The notes: generated from the sequence alone by a model not told the origin. DNA of 36,337 nucleotides from Thermoleophilia bacterium (GCA_023382435.1 JAHDVS010000029.1:1-36337), one strand, 5' to 3'; positions 1 through 7,249 are shown, numbered from the stretch's first letter. Translations and numbers: made by a program.

Positions 1-39
1 AGGAGCCGTGACGTTGAGCGATGAGCGGCAGGGCGGCCG

Positions 40-954
40 TCAGTTGTTCGCGCGATGTCCGGACGCCTGGGTGCCCCGGCGCCTCAGGTCGGCGTCGAAG
101 AACAGGCTTCCGAACGTGCGCACGACGTCGTAGCGGTAGTTGTTCTTGCAGTCGCGCAGCGCGGTCGTCGCGGACCGGTCGATCTGCCGGCGGCAGAGGC
201 GGCGCATGTCGGCGAGGAAGCGGTCGTCGATCCGCCGCCGCGACCAGTCGTGGTAGTCGCGCACGCCGCCCGTGGTGGGATCCTCGATCGTGGAGCCCCG
301 GTAGCCGGCGTCGTGGAAGTCGCAGGCGCTCGTGAACCAGACCGTCCAGAGAGCGCGCGGCACCTTGACCGACCCGTCGCTTCGGCGCACCTGCGGCTGG
401 TAGAAGACCCCGGAGTTGCCGAAATAGTTCTCGACCGCGAGGACGGCGTCCCACGCCTTGCCGCCGCAGCCGTTCGAGATCTTCTTGCGGTCCTGCCAGC
501 GCACTTTCACGGAGATGTGGGCGCAGCTCGAGAGCGGGGCGCCGCGACTGCGCGTCCCGGCCGGGCTCTCCGCCCAGAGGCAGAAGTAGACGGGGCCGAG
601 CAGCTTCGCGCCCAGGCGCACCGTCCATGTCCGGCGCGCCCCCGTCGCGGCGCGGAAGCCGGGCCGGCGGGTCGCGACCGCGACGCCGCGCTGGTAGAGG
701 GCGAGGCGCGCCCGCGCGCGCCCGCTCGGGTCCTCGACGCTGTAGGCGAGCCGCACCGTCGAGCCCGGCAGGTGGACGCCGCCGGGCGCGTACGCCTTCA
801 CGGCGGGGCGGACGATCGCCGGGCGCTCGAGCGCGGCCTCCGCGGGCGCCGCGCCCGCGAGCGCGGCGGCGGCGAGGGCGGCCGCGGCGAGCCCGTTGCG
901 GGCCCGGTCAGGCCGGGGCGCACGCCTCGCGCGGTGGCACACGGTGCCGGGCAC
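40..954 (-). CDS. Secreted prokaryotic phospholipase A2-like protein
   Basis: 304 aa, GTG start. An Arg-rich n-region and Ala-rich hydrophobic stretch (about residues 7-40) look like a signal peptide cleaved near APAEA. The C-terminal part carries the prokaryotic PLA2 signature: C211-x2-H214-D215-x2-Y218, then R-I-D243-D244 followed by D249-M-x3-C254, and a closing NYRYDVVRTFG stretch. This order matches the Streptomyces violaceoruber-type secreted PLA2 family, in which the His of the CxxHDxxY motif and the later Asp form the catalytic pair and the neighbouring Asp binds calcium. It probably hydrolyses the sn-2 ester of phospholipids outside the cell. Residues 45-150 are an extra beta-rich region absent from the roughly 120-aa streptomycete enzymes, with two Cys (125, 144). 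A TAAGGT box lies 9 nt upstream of the start. Fold assignment is strong; activity is inferred. Confidence 0.8.
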   Translation of the reverse strand: MPGTVCHRARRAPRPDRARNGLAAAALAAAALAGAAPAEAALERPAIVRPAVKAYAPGGVHLPGSTVRLAYSVEDPSGRARARLALYQRGVAVATRRPGFRAATGARRTWTVRLGAKLLGPVYFCLWAESPAGTRSRGAPLSSCAHISVKVRWQDRKKISNGCGGKAWDAVLAVENYFGNSGVFYQPQVRRSDGSVKVPRALWTVWFTSACDFHDAGYRGSTIEDPTTGGVRDYHDWSRRRIDDRFLADMRRLCRRQIDRSATTALRDCKNNYRYDVVRTFGSLFFDADLRRRGTQASGHRANN

Positions 955-986
955 CAGGGCGGGACCTTACCGGGCGCCGGCGGAGC

Positions 987-1016
987 GGGGAGGGCCCGCG
1001 GACACGGGCCCTCCCC
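987..1016 (-). terminator. Strong GC hairpin, probable terminator
   Basis: A perfect 12-bp stem (987-998 with 1005-1016) encloses a 6-nt loop. It lies just past the stop of the small gene at 1031-1324 and before the start region of the phospholipase-like gene, so it probably ends the upstream transcript. There is no T-tract, which is common for high-GC actinobacterial hairpin terminators. Confidence 0.5.
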
Positions 1017-1030
1017 GGGAGCCGAGCCGG

Positions 1031-1324
1031 CTAGGAGCCGGCCGCCTCGAACCCTCGCTGCAGATCGTCTCCGTTCATCACCGGAGTCACGTGGACGGAT
1101 GCGTCGAGGTTCTCGAACAGCGGCTCGAGCATCGGCGGCAGCTCCCAGGAACCCTCCATCTCGAAGACGAAGATCCCCGTTCGCTTGCCGTCCTCCGGAT
1201 AGAAGTACACCGCTTCCGGTTCAAGAGTCGCCACGGTGGACTGGATCGTCCGCTGGAGCGCCCCGCTCTTGAACGCCGCGTTCCCCTTCTCCACGGGCAT
1301 CTGCACCTTCAGCAACATCCTCAC
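1031..1324 (-). CDS. Small conserved-looking protein of unknown function
   Basis: 97 aa if translated from the GTG at 1324, which has AGGAGG 6 nt upstream; an ATG at 1318 is the alternative and gives MLLKVQMPVEKGN. A longer open frame upstream to 1447 lacks coding character. The protein has no signal or membrane segment. Alternating beta/alpha pattern (LLKVQMPV, then a helix, then YFYPEDGKRTGIFVFEM, then a helix, then VHVTPVMN) suggests a ferredoxin-like or dimeric alpha-beta barrel fold. I recognise the general look of small actinobacterial proteins usually left as hypothetical, but assign no function. It is followed by a strong hairpin and lies downstream of panB on the same strand, 130 nt away. 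Confidence 0.65.
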   Translation of the reverse strand: MRMLLKVQMPVEKGNAAFKSGALQRTIQSTVATLEPEAVYFYPEDGKRTGIFVFEMEGSWELPPMLEPLFENLDASVHVTPVMNGDDLQRGFEAAGS

Positions 1325-1456
1325 GACATGCCTCCTCTCATGGTGGGATGGCTCTGGCAGGGTGATGCTACCGGTGGGCGTAAGGCCCCGCCCGGGCGCG
1401 GCCCCGGGGCGGCGCCAGGCCGGTGACAGGCACGTGCCCGGCACCATCGCGCGCGC

Positions 1457-2320
1457 CTACGTGGTCGCGGCCCGAAACAGGGTCAGCTCCTCCTGGGGCA
1501 TCGCGTAGCCGTGCTCCTCGGCCGGGAACGCGCCGGAGCGGACGTCGGCGGCGTAGCGCTCGAGCGCGGCGCGGATCTCGACGCCGAGCTCCGCGTAGCG
1601 CTTCACGAACCGCGGCGAGCGGCCCTCGTAGAGGCCGAGCAGGTCGTGGAAGACGAGCACCTGGCCGTCGCAGGCGGCGCCGGCGCCGATCCCGATCGTC
1701 GGGATCGCAAGCGCGCCGGTGATCCGCTCCGCCACGGGGGTCGGCACGCACTCGAGCACGAGCGCGAAGCAGCCCGCCGCCTCGAGCGCGAGCGCGTCGT
1801 CGAGGAGCTGCTGCGCCCGGCGGGCGGTGCGGCCCTGCGCGCGGTAGCCGCCGAGCATCGTCGCCGACTGCGGCGTCAGGCCGAGATGGCCCATCACCGG
1901 CACGCCCGCGCCGACGAGCGCGACCGTCCGGTGCAGCGTCGGGCCGGCGCCCTCGACCTTGACCGCGTCCACGCCCGCCTCCTTGACGAACCGCACCGCG
2001 TTGCGGATGGCGTCCTCGTCGGAGACCTGGTAGGTGCCGAACGGCATGTCGGCGACGACGAGTGGGCGCACCGCGCCGCGGGCGGTCGCCCGGGCCAGCA
2101 GGAGCATGTCCTCCATCGTCGCGGGCACGGTCGAGTCGTGGCCGAGCACGGTCATCGCGGCCGAGTCGCCGACGAGGACGACGTCGACACCCGCGTCGTC
2201 CGCGAGGCGCCCGCTCGGGTAGTCGTACGCGGTCACCATCACGATCCGCTCGCCGCGGTGCTTCAGCTCGGCGAGCTCGGTCAGGGGTAGCTTGCCGGCG
2301 GTGAGAGGGCGGGTGCTCAC
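1457..2320 (-). CDS. panB: 3-methyl-2-oxobutanoate hydroxymethyltransferase (ketopantoate hydroxymethyltransferase)
   Basis: 287 aa, usual length for PanB. It transfers a hydroxymethyl group from 5,10-methylene-tetrahydrofolate to 2-oxoisovalerate, making ketopantoate, the first committed step of pantothenate and CoA synthesis in the cytoplasm. Diagnostic stretches are VTAYDYPSGRLADDAG near the N-terminus, VLVGDSAAMTVLGH (metal-binding Asp), MPFGTYQ, VKVEG, MGHLGLTPQS, and IGIGAGAACDGQVLVFHDLLG. The GTG start overlaps the panC stop by 4 nt (GTGA), so translation is probably coupled. It is the last gene of the leftward operon DUF2520-panC-panB. Confidence 0.96.
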   Translation of the reverse strand: MSTRPLTAGKLPLTELAELKHRGERIVMVTAYDYPSGRLADDAGVDVVLVGDSAAMTVLGHDSTVPATMEDMLLLARATARGAVRPLVVADMPFGTYQVSDEDAIRNAVRFVKEAGVDAVKVEGAGPTLHRTVALVGAGVPVMGHLGLTPQSATMLGGYRAQGRTARRAQQLLDDALALEAAGCFALVLECVPTPVAERITGALAIPTIGIGAGAACDGQVLVFHDLLGLYEGRSPRFVKRYAELGVEIRAALERYAADVRSGAFPAEEHGYAMPQEELTLFRAATT

Positions 2321-3129
2321 GGGGTGTCTCCTTCCAGGACGACGTTGTCGATCAGGCGGGTCTCACCGACGCGGATCGCGGCGGCGAGGACGGTGGCGCC
2401 GTTCAGGGCGAGCGTGTCCACGTAGTCGGCGGCGGCGCCAGGCTCGCCGGCCAGAACGGCGGCGGCCGCCTCGACCGGGTCGCCGCCGTCCTCGTACGCC
2501 TCGAGGCCGGCCGCGAGCGCGCGGGGGAGGGCGAGCGCGGCAGCCCGCTCCCCAGCGGACAGGTAGGCGTTGCGGGAGCTGAGCGCGAGCCCGTCCGCGT
2601 CGCGGACGGTGGGGAGGACCCGCAGCTCGAGCTCGAGCGCGAGGTCGCGGACGAGCCGGTCGACCACCGCCGCCTGCTGGGCGTCCTTCAGCCCGAAGTA
2701 GGCCCGATCGGGTCTCACGATCGAAAACAGCTTCAGGCAGACGGTCGCGACGCCGCGGAAATGGCCGGGGCGCGCGTCCCCCTCGAGGCCGCGGCCGAGG
2801 CGCTCCACCTCGACCCAGGTCTGGAACCCGGCCGGGTAGATCTCCGCGGCCGCCGGCGCGAACAGGAGATCGACACCCTCCTCGGCCGCGACCGCCGCGT
2901 CCCTGGCCGGGTCGCGCGGGTAGCGGTCGAGATCCTCGCCCGCCGCGAACTGGGACGGGTTCACGAACAGGCTGACGACTGCCATGTCGTTCTCCGCCCG
3001 GGAGGCCCGCATCAGCGACACGTGGCCCGCGTGGAACGCTCCCATCGTCGGCACGAGCCCGATCGAGCGCGCTCCCCGGTGCGGCGCGAGCGCCGCCCGG
3101 ATGTCCGCGATCGACTCGACGATCTTCAT
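2317..3129 (-). CDS. panC: Pantothenate synthetase (pantoate--beta-alanine ligase)
   Basis: 270 aa from the ATG at 3129. It activates pantoate with ATP and joins it to beta-alanine. Visible family motifs: PTMGAFHAGHVSLM (HIGH-like nucleotide site), FVNPSQF, DLDRYPRD, GHFRGVATV, YFGLKDAQQ, and ALSSRNAYLS (KMSKS-like loop). An upstream open extension to 3951 is the shadow of the preceding gene. Start and stop overlap both neighbours by 4 nt (ATGA with the DUF2520 gene, GTGA with panB), showing a tightly coupled operon. No panD (aspartate decarboxylase) is present in the window, so beta-alanine supply must come from elsewhere. Confidence 0.96.
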   Translation of the reverse strand: MKIVESIADIRAALAPHRGARSIGLVPTMGAFHAGHVSLMRASRAENDMAVVSLFVNPSQFAAGEDLDRYPRDPARDAAVAAEEGVDLLFAPAAAEIYPAGFQTWVEVERLGRGLEGDARPGHFRGVATVCLKLFSIVRPDRAYFGLKDAQQAAVVDRLVRDLALELELRVLPTVRDADGLALSSRNAYLSAGERAAALALPRALAAGLEAYEDGGDPVEAAAAVLAGEPGAAADYVDTLALNGATVLAAAIRVGETRLIDNVVLEGDTP

Positions 3130-3815
3130 CGCGCGAGCGCCCTCTCGGTCGAGCCGGCGAGCGCCAGGTAGAGCGGCTCGAGCTCCGGGCGCGCCTCGCG
3201 GATCGCCTCCAGGTGCGCCTCGACCGTGCCGCGGTCGCCGCGGACGAACGGGCCCGTCGGGCGGAAGCCGTTCTCGATCGTGCGGCGCATCAGCGGCTCG
3301 AGCGCCTCCGGGGGCGCGCCCGCCGCCTCCATCAGCTCCGAGGCGGCGTCGTGGAGCGTGACGAGAAACGCTGCCGCCACCGTCGCCGCCGCGTGGTAGA
3401 GCGGCCGGCACGCGTCGGCGAGCTCGAACGGCTCGAGGCCGAGCAGCCATGCCAGCTCGAAGCCGGCGCGCCGCGCCTCCCGAGACTCGCCGGTGACCGC
3501 TCCGTAGGCGCCGTCGAACTGGCCAGGTCCGAGCCCCGGCTGGAACGTCTGCAGCGGGTGGACGGCGAAACGGCGCTCGTGCGGCGCGAGTGCCACTACC
3601 GACGCGGCGCCGCTCGTGTGGGCGACCCACGGGCCGGCCGGGATCCCCGCGGCGACCGCGGCGATCTCCCGGTCGGGCACGCACAAGAGGACGAGGTCGG
3701 CACCGTCGCAGGCGAGCTCGCGACCGGTCACCCGGGTCGGGAGGCGCTCGCCCAGACGGGCTGCTGCGGCCCGGCCGACACGGCCGGCGCCGACGACACA
3801 CACGGATTCGAACAT
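3126..3815 (-). CDS. Rossmann-like/DUF2520 protein, probable PanG-type ketopantoate reductase
   Basis: 229 aa from the ATG at 3815, which has AGGA 9 nt upstream; a longer frame to 3905 starts upstream of the likely promoter. The N-terminus reads VCVVGAGRVGRAAAARLG, an NAD(P)-binding GxGxxG fold. It is followed by LVLLCVPDREI, HTSGA, HPLQTF and then a helical C-terminal domain (YHAAATVAAAFLVTLHDAA) typical of the DUF2520 family. The gene is the first of an operon with panC and panB and overlaps panC by 4 nt. No panE or ilvC is in the window. From memory, the alternative ketopantoate reductase PanG of Francisella and Enterococcus belongs to this type, so reduction of ketopantoate to pantoate is the natural assignment. 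Family certain, reaction inferred. Confidence 0.8.
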   Translation of the reverse strand: MFESVCVVGAGRVGRAAAARLGERLPTRVTGRELACDGADLVLLCVPDREIAAVAAGIPAGPWVAHTSGAASVVALAPHERRFAVHPLQTFQPGLGPGQFDGAYGAVTGESREARRAGFELAWLLGLEPFELADACRPLYHAAATVAAAFLVTLHDAASELMEAAGAPPEALEPLMRRTIENGFRPTGPFVRGDRGTVEAHLEAIREARPELEPLYLALAGSTERALAR

Positions 3816-3851
3816 CTGCTCCAGTTCCTGGCCGGATACCGGGCTTCGCAG

Positions 3852-3857
3852 AGTGTA
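3852..3857 (-). promoter_or_regulatory. -10 box of the pantothenate operon
   Basis: TACACT on the minus strand, 36 nt upstream of the DUF2520 gene ATG. This spacing leaves a short leader containing the AGGA ribosome-binding site. No clear -35 match is visible. Confidence 0.4.
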
Positions 3858-3877
3858 ACGCGAAACGGGGCCTTGAC

Positions 3878-4690
3878 ATGCCGGAGCCGCCGTGGTTTCT
3901 CTCACCCGTGGCGCGGATCACCCGCACGCTCCGCCTCACCTCGCCGTTCACGGAGGGCGTGGACGTCGTCCGGGCGCAGCGGGCGCTCGGGGTCGCCGCG
4001 GACGGGCTCTACGGCCCGGTCACGGCGGGCGCGGCCGCGCTCTGGAAGTACGCGAGCGGCTACCCGGAGGACGGCCTCGAGGGGACGCTCGCCCCCGACG
4101 ATCAGCGCCGCCTGCTCGGCCGCGAGCCGCACCCGGCCGGGTATGCGGTCCTCGCGCCGGCGCGGGCGGCCGCGCTCGTCGCCGGCGACGCAGCGCGTGA
4201 GCACGCGGTCGCCCGGATGGAGCGGTGGGCGGCGCGGCGGGTGCGGGAGCGACCGCCCGGGAGCGACCGCGTGCCCGCGCTCGCCCGGCTCGCTCGGCGC
4301 CTCGGCGTCCCCGAGCCGCTCGCGCGGATGGGCTACCCGTGGTGTGCGCTTGCGGCGTTCCTGCCCGCGCTCGAGGCGGGCGGGCGCAGCGCCGGGCTCG
4401 GCCTGCTCGCGGGCGCGTTCAACCCGCTCTACTGCCCGGCGATCCTGACCGAGGCCGAGCACGGCCGCTTCGGCCTGCGCGTCGTCACCGCCGTGGCGGC
4501 GGCGCGCGGCGACCTCGTCCTCTTCGACTGGCGCGGCGGCGACCCGACCGAGCACCTCGGCCGCCTGCGCGCGCCCGTCGCAGGGCGGGCCGTCTCGACC
4601 GTGGACGGCAACAGCGGCGACGGCGACCTCGCCGTCGAGCTGCGCGAGCGGCCGCTCCGGCTCGTGCGGGCGTTCGTCCGCGACACCTAG
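3878..4690 (+). CDS. Peptidoglycan-binding-like plus CHAP-like cysteine peptidase domain protein
   Basis: 270 aa from the ATG at 3878. Residues about 22-55 (FTEGVDVVRAQRALGVAADG then LYGPVTAGA) resemble a shortened peptidoglycan-binding repeat, where VxxxQxxLGVxxDGxxGPxT is the family pattern. Residues 152-250 contain the elements of a CHAP/NlpC-type amidase: YPWC156, then GDLVLFDW, then DPTEH226LG, then TVDGNSGDGD. Cys156 and His226 would be the catalytic pair. No signal peptide is visible, so either export is unusual or the protein acts inside or is phage-derived. It is divergent from the pantothenate operon. Its TAG stop overlaps the TAG stop of the convergent small gene at 4687-4833. Domain assignment is moderately confident; substrate unknown. 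Confidence 0.65.
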   Translation: MPEPPWFLSPVARITRTLRLTSPFTEGVDVVRAQRALGVAADGLYGPVTAGAAALWKYASGYPEDGLEGTLAPDDQRRLLGREPHPAGYAVLAPARAAALVAGDAAREHAVARMERWAARRVRERPPGSDRVPALARLARRLGVPEPLARMGYPWCALAAFLPALEAGGRSAGLGLLAGAFNPLYCPAILTEAEHGRFGLRVVTAVAAARGDLVLFDWRGGDPTEHLGRLRAPVAGRAVSTVDGNSGDGDLAVELRERPLRLVRAFVRDT

Positions 4691-4833
4691 CCGCGACGGC
4701 GCGCGAGCCGCTCGCGCAGCTTCCCGTCCGCGAGGATCACGCCGGGAAGCAGCGAGATCAAGAAGCCTGCGACGAGCACGACGCCGACCGCGAAGACGGC
4801 TGCGAGGACGGCGATGCCGGCGTGCGCGCTCAC
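4687..4833 (-). CDS. Small single-pass membrane protein
   Basis: 48 aa from a GTG at 4833. One hydrophobic helix (about residues 6-33, IAVLAAVFAVGVVLVAGFLI) is followed by a basic tail KLRERLARRRG, suggesting the tail faces the cytoplasm. The ribosome-binding site is weak, and the reading frame is open far upstream without coding character, so the start is uncertain. The stop codon shares the four bases CTAG (4687-4690) with the stop of the CHAP-like gene on the other strand. No family recognised. Confidence 0.4.
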   Translation of the reverse strand: MSAHAGIAVLAAVFAVGVVLVAGFLISLLPGVILADGKLRERLARRRG

Positions 4834-4868
4834 GGCCCCGATTCTCGCAGGTCGCGCGGCCCGTCGCC

Positions 4869-4896
4869 GTAGGGGCGGGTCATGACCCGCCCCTAC
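4869..4896. repeat. Perfect 28-nt palindrome downstream of the cupin gene
   Basis: GTAGGGGCGGGTCA (4869-4882) is followed immediately by its exact reverse complement (4883-4896), giving a 14-bp stem. It sits between the stops/starts of the two minus-strand genes and could terminate the cupin transcript. A shorter relative (GGCGGGTC-CT-GACCCGCC) lies on the other side of the cupin gene, which suggests a dispersed palindromic repeat rather than only a terminator. Confidence 0.6.
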
Positions 4897-4928
4897 CCTC
4901 GTCCGGCCGGTTGCCCTCCTCGCCGCGG

Positions 4929-5291
4929 CTACCTCGGCTTGGCGTAGTTCTGCACCTGGCCGAAGTCGACGAACTTGCAGGCCTCGTCGCCGACCGTCCA
5001 GGCGTCGTGCCCGGGCGCGATCTCCACGATGTCGCCGGGCCCGGCCTCGCCCTCCGTGCCGTCGTCCATGCGCACTGCCATCCGCCCGGACAGCACGTAG
5101 CCGCGATGTGGCGTCTGGCAGGTCGCCGTGCCGGCGATCGGCCCCACGTGCTCCGACCAGCGCCAGCCCGGCTCGAACACCCCGACCCCGACCGGCCCGC
5201 CACCCATGTTCACGATCCGCGCCTCGCCCTTGTCGACGAACGGGCGCACCTCGTCGGCATCGGCCGACCGCCTGACCTCGAGACCAGCCAT
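4929..5291 (-). CDS. Cupin domain protein
   Basis: 120 aa from the ATG at 5291, preceded by GGGGGAAGG as ribosome-binding site; an upstream in-frame start at 5342 lies in the promoter region. The single cupin barrel shows FEPGWRWSEHVGP, then QTPHRGYVLSGRMAVRMDDG, then GPGDIVEIAPGHDAWTVGD, the two conserved cupin motifs with His at several metal-ligand positions. Small cupins of this sort are usually metal-binding stress or sugar/antibiotic-modifying proteins; nothing here decides the substrate. A good sigma-70 type promoter precedes it, and palindromic repeats flank it on both sides. Confidence 0.82.
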   Translation of the reverse strand: MAGLEVRRSADADEVRPFVDKGEARIVNMGGGPVGVGVFEPGWRWSEHVGPIAGTATCQTPHRGYVLSGRMAVRMDDGTEGEAGPGDIVEIAPGHDAWTVGDEACKFVDFGQVQNYAKPR

Positions 5292-5329
5292 CTGACCTTC
5301 CCCCTTGTCCTTGGCTTCCGAACAAGACC

Positions 5330-5358
5330 ATGATCGAGCCAAGTAGCGAATGTGTCAA
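5330..5358 (-). promoter_or_regulatory. Sigma-70-like promoter of the cupin gene
   Basis: On the minus strand, a perfect TTGACA -35 box (5358-5353) is followed by a 17-nt spacer and GATCAT (5335-5330), matching 4 of 6 bases of the -10 consensus. Transcription would start about 30 nt before the ribosome-binding site of the cupin gene. Confidence 0.5.
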
Positions 5359-5361
5359 GTA

Positions 5362-5379
5362 GGCGGGTCCTGACCCGCC
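5362..5379. repeat. Short palindrome upstream of the cupin gene
   Basis: GGCGGGTC (5362-5369) and GACCCGCC (5372-5379) form an 8-bp stem with a CT loop, immediately upstream of the cupin -35 box. It is related in sequence to the larger palindrome at 4869-4896. Confidence 0.5.
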
Positions 5380-5476
5380 CTCGAGTGAGCAGTTCTTCAC
5401 GAGATGGACACACGCTGTTCACCAGCGCGTGATGTGATCCGGGGCCTTCGGACGACCCACGGCCGAGGAGACACGC

Positions 5477-6262
5477 ATGACCGGAATCGCTCCCCTGACA
5501 TCTCCCTGGCCGACCGAGCGCGAGGTTGCCGACGAGGTACCGATCGGCGTCGACCCCGACAGGGCCCGCCGCGCGCTCGAGGAGGTGCCGCTCTGGTTCC
5601 ACACCTTCTGCCTCAACCGCGACCACGACCTGTACACGCCGGGTCAGGCGCGCGACCACGGCTACCGGCTCGCCTCGATCCCGGAGTCGTTCGAGGGGTT
5701 GTCCGTGCTCGACGTGGGCGCGTTCGACGGGTTCTACAGCTTCCTCGCGGAAGCTCGCGGGGCCTCCCGGGTGCTCGCCGTCGACAACGAGCAGTACATC
5801 GACTGGGTGGCCGCTCGCTGGGGTGTCAGGCTGGCAGGCGGCGAGGGGTTCAGGGCGATCCACGAGCTCGCCGGCTCCCGGGTCGAGTACCTGCGCTCGG
5901 ATGCGTTCGCGCTCGAGGATCTCGATGAGCGGTTCGACTTCATCTTCTGCTTCGGCCTCCTGCACCGGGTCGAGAACCCGCTCGGGCTGCTGCGCGTGCT
6001 CGCGGGCCGGCTCGCGGACGGCGGGCGCATGCTCGTCGAGACCTACGGTGTGCCTGGCGACCGCGGCGGCACGGACGGGGCCCTGTACGTGCCCGCACCC
6101 GGCGACGTCTACGAGCGCGATCGCTTCGTCTACTGGCAGTTCTCGAGCGGCGCGCTCGCGAACCTCGTCGCGTGCGCCGACGGGACGCGGTTTCGCCTCC
6201 ACGGGACGCCGCTCGTCGACGGCCACCCGCGCATCATCGGCGTCGCGGCGCGCCCGGCCTAA
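5477..6262 (+). CDS. Class I SAM-dependent methyltransferase, CmoB-like (DUF1698 type)
   Basis: 261 aa; ATG preceded by GAGGAG at 6 nt. A helical N-terminal part contains WFHTFCLNRDHDLYTPGQ, followed by the SAM-binding core: VLDVGAFDGFYSF (residues 77-89, motif I), VLAVDNEQ with an acidic residue for the ribose at D103, VEYLRSDAF, and FDFIFCFGLLHRVENPLGLL (motif IV). That arrangement is like CmoB, the enzyme that makes the wobble-uridine carboxymethoxy group of tRNA, and like the many DUF1698 relatives of unknown substrate in actinobacteria. No CmoA partner is nearby, so a tRNA role is only one option. It is divergent from the cupin gene and stands alone. Confidence 0.75.
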   Translation: MTGIAPLTSPWPTEREVADEVPIGVDPDRARRALEEVPLWFHTFCLNRDHDLYTPGQARDHGYRLASIPESFEGLSVLDVGAFDGFYSFLAEARGASRVLAVDNEQYIDWVAARWGVRLAGGEGFRAIHELAGSRVEYLRSDAFALEDLDERFDFIFCFGLLHRVENPLGLLRVLAGRLADGGRMLVETYGVPGDRGGTDGALYVPAPGDVYERDRFVYWQFSSGALANLVACADGTRFRLHGTPLVDGHPRIIGVAARPA

Positions 6263-6310
6263 GGCCGGTCCCCCGTGCAGCGGGTGTAGCCCGGTGGCCG
6301 GGGCGGCAGC

Positions 6311-6316
6311 TACCCT
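6311..6316 (+). promoter_or_regulatory. -10 box TACCCT of a probably leaderless promoter
   Basis: TACCCT lies 6 nt before the GTG start of the hemolysin III gene, leaving no room for a leader or ribosome-binding site. The same layout recurs before many genes in the window. Confidence 0.5.
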
Positions 6317-6322
6317 GGAGTC

Positions 6323-6976
6323 GTGACTGCGACAGCGGCATGTCCTTCGAAGCCGCTCCTCCGCGGTGTCCTGCACGAGGTCGCGTTCTTCTGGTCGCTC
6401 GTCGCGGGCGCCGTCCTCGTCGCGAGCGCGACCGGCACCGCCGGGCGGACGGCCGCCGCCGTGTTCGCCGCCGCCGTCGCGGCGATGTTCGGTGCGAGCG
6501 CGCTCTACCACCGCGTCGGCTGGGGCCCCCGGGCGCGCCTCTGGATGCGCCGGGCCGACCACGCCGGCATCTACCTCCTGATCGCCGGCAGCTACACGCC
6601 CTACGGGCTGCTCGCCCTCGACGGCACCTGGCGGGTGGCGCTGCTCTCGATCGTCTGGAGCGGCGCCGCGGCCGGGATCGTGCTCAAGTTCGCCTGGGTG
6701 CACGCGCCGGGCTGGGTTACGGCCACGATCGCTCTCGCGCTCGGCTGGGTCAGCCTGATCGCCCTGCCGCAGGCGTACGGCGCGCTCGGCTCCGCCGGCC
6801 TCGGGCTCCTGCTCGCGGGCGGGCTCCTCTACACGGCCGGCGCCGTCGTCTACGCGCGCCAGCGGCCCGACCCTCGCCCGGCCGTGTTCGGCTTCCACGA
6901 GCTCTTCCACGCGCTCGTCGTCGCCGCCGTCGCCTGCCAGTATGCGTCGATCGCGTTCTTCGTCGTCCCGCGCTGA
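6323..6976 (+). CDS. Hemolysin III / PAQR family membrane protein
   Basis: 217 aa, GTG start. Seven hydrophobic helices span almost the whole protein. Conserved family residues are visible: SALYHRVGW after the second helix, RADHAGIYLLIAGSYTPYGLL in the middle and GFHELFHALVV near the C-terminus. These His and Asp residues form the zinc site of the PAQR/hemolysin III (CREST) superfamily, whose bacterial members are thought to be lipid-modifying hydrolases or membrane-homeostasis proteins; the haemolytic name is historical. Sits alone between a methyltransferase and the FmdB gene. Confidence 0.9.
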   Translation: MTATAACPSKPLLRGVLHEVAFFWSLVAGAVLVASATGTAGRTAAAVFAAAVAAMFGASALYHRVGWGPRARLWMRRADHAGIYLLIAGSYTPYGLLALDGTWRVALLSIVWSGAAAGIVLKFAWVHAPGWVTATIALALGWVSLIALPQAYGALGSAGLGLLLAGGLLYTAGAVVYARQRPDPRPAVFGFHELFHALVVAAVACQYASIAFFVVPR

Positions 6977-7012
6977 GCCGCCTCCCGGTTGCGGAGCGTC
7001 CGTCCGCGGGCC

Positions 7013-7018
7013 TACACT
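7013..7018 (+). promoter_or_regulatory. -10 box TACACT of a probably leaderless promoter
   Basis: TACACT ends 9 nt before the ATG of the FmdB-type gene, with no ribosome-binding site between them. Confidence 0.5.
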
Positions 7019-7027
7019 CCCTGGGCG

Positions 7028-7249
7028 ATGCCGATCTACGAGTTCGTGTGCATGAAGTGCGAGAGCCACTTCGAGGACCTCGTGGCGATGGGCGGCGACT
7101 ACCCGAGCTGCCCCGACTGCGACTCCTCGAACGTGCGCAAGCTCCTCTCCGTGTTTACGTCTCACGGCACCGCCGAGCAGCCGAGCTTCGGCGGCCCCAC
7201 GGGCGGCGGTGGCGGCGGTTGCTGCGGCGGCAGCTGTGGCTGCGGCTAG
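7028..7249 (+). CDS. FmdB-family zinc ribbon protein
   Basis: 73 aa from the ATG at 7028. MPIYEFVCMKCESHFEDL opens the standard FmdB/CxxC ribbon, with the second Cys pair in CPDCDSSNVRKL. The C-terminal tail is Gly/Ser/Cys-rich (GGGGGGCCGGSCGCG), as in many members. Such proteins bind zinc and are considered putative regulators; no target is known here. The gene overlaps the beginning of the downstream uracil-DNA glycosylase frame, so the two are probably cotranscribed. Confidence 0.9.
   Translation: MPIYEFVCMKCESHFEDLVAMGGDYPSCPDCDSSNVRKLLSVFTSHGTAEQPSFGGPTGGGGGGCCGGSCGCG

Noticed and set aside
5400-5476. Imperfect inverted repeat around CACGCTG/CAGCGCGTG before the methyltransferase
   Set aside because: The arms differ by a two-base insertion, and such matches are expected by chance in this GC-rich sequence.
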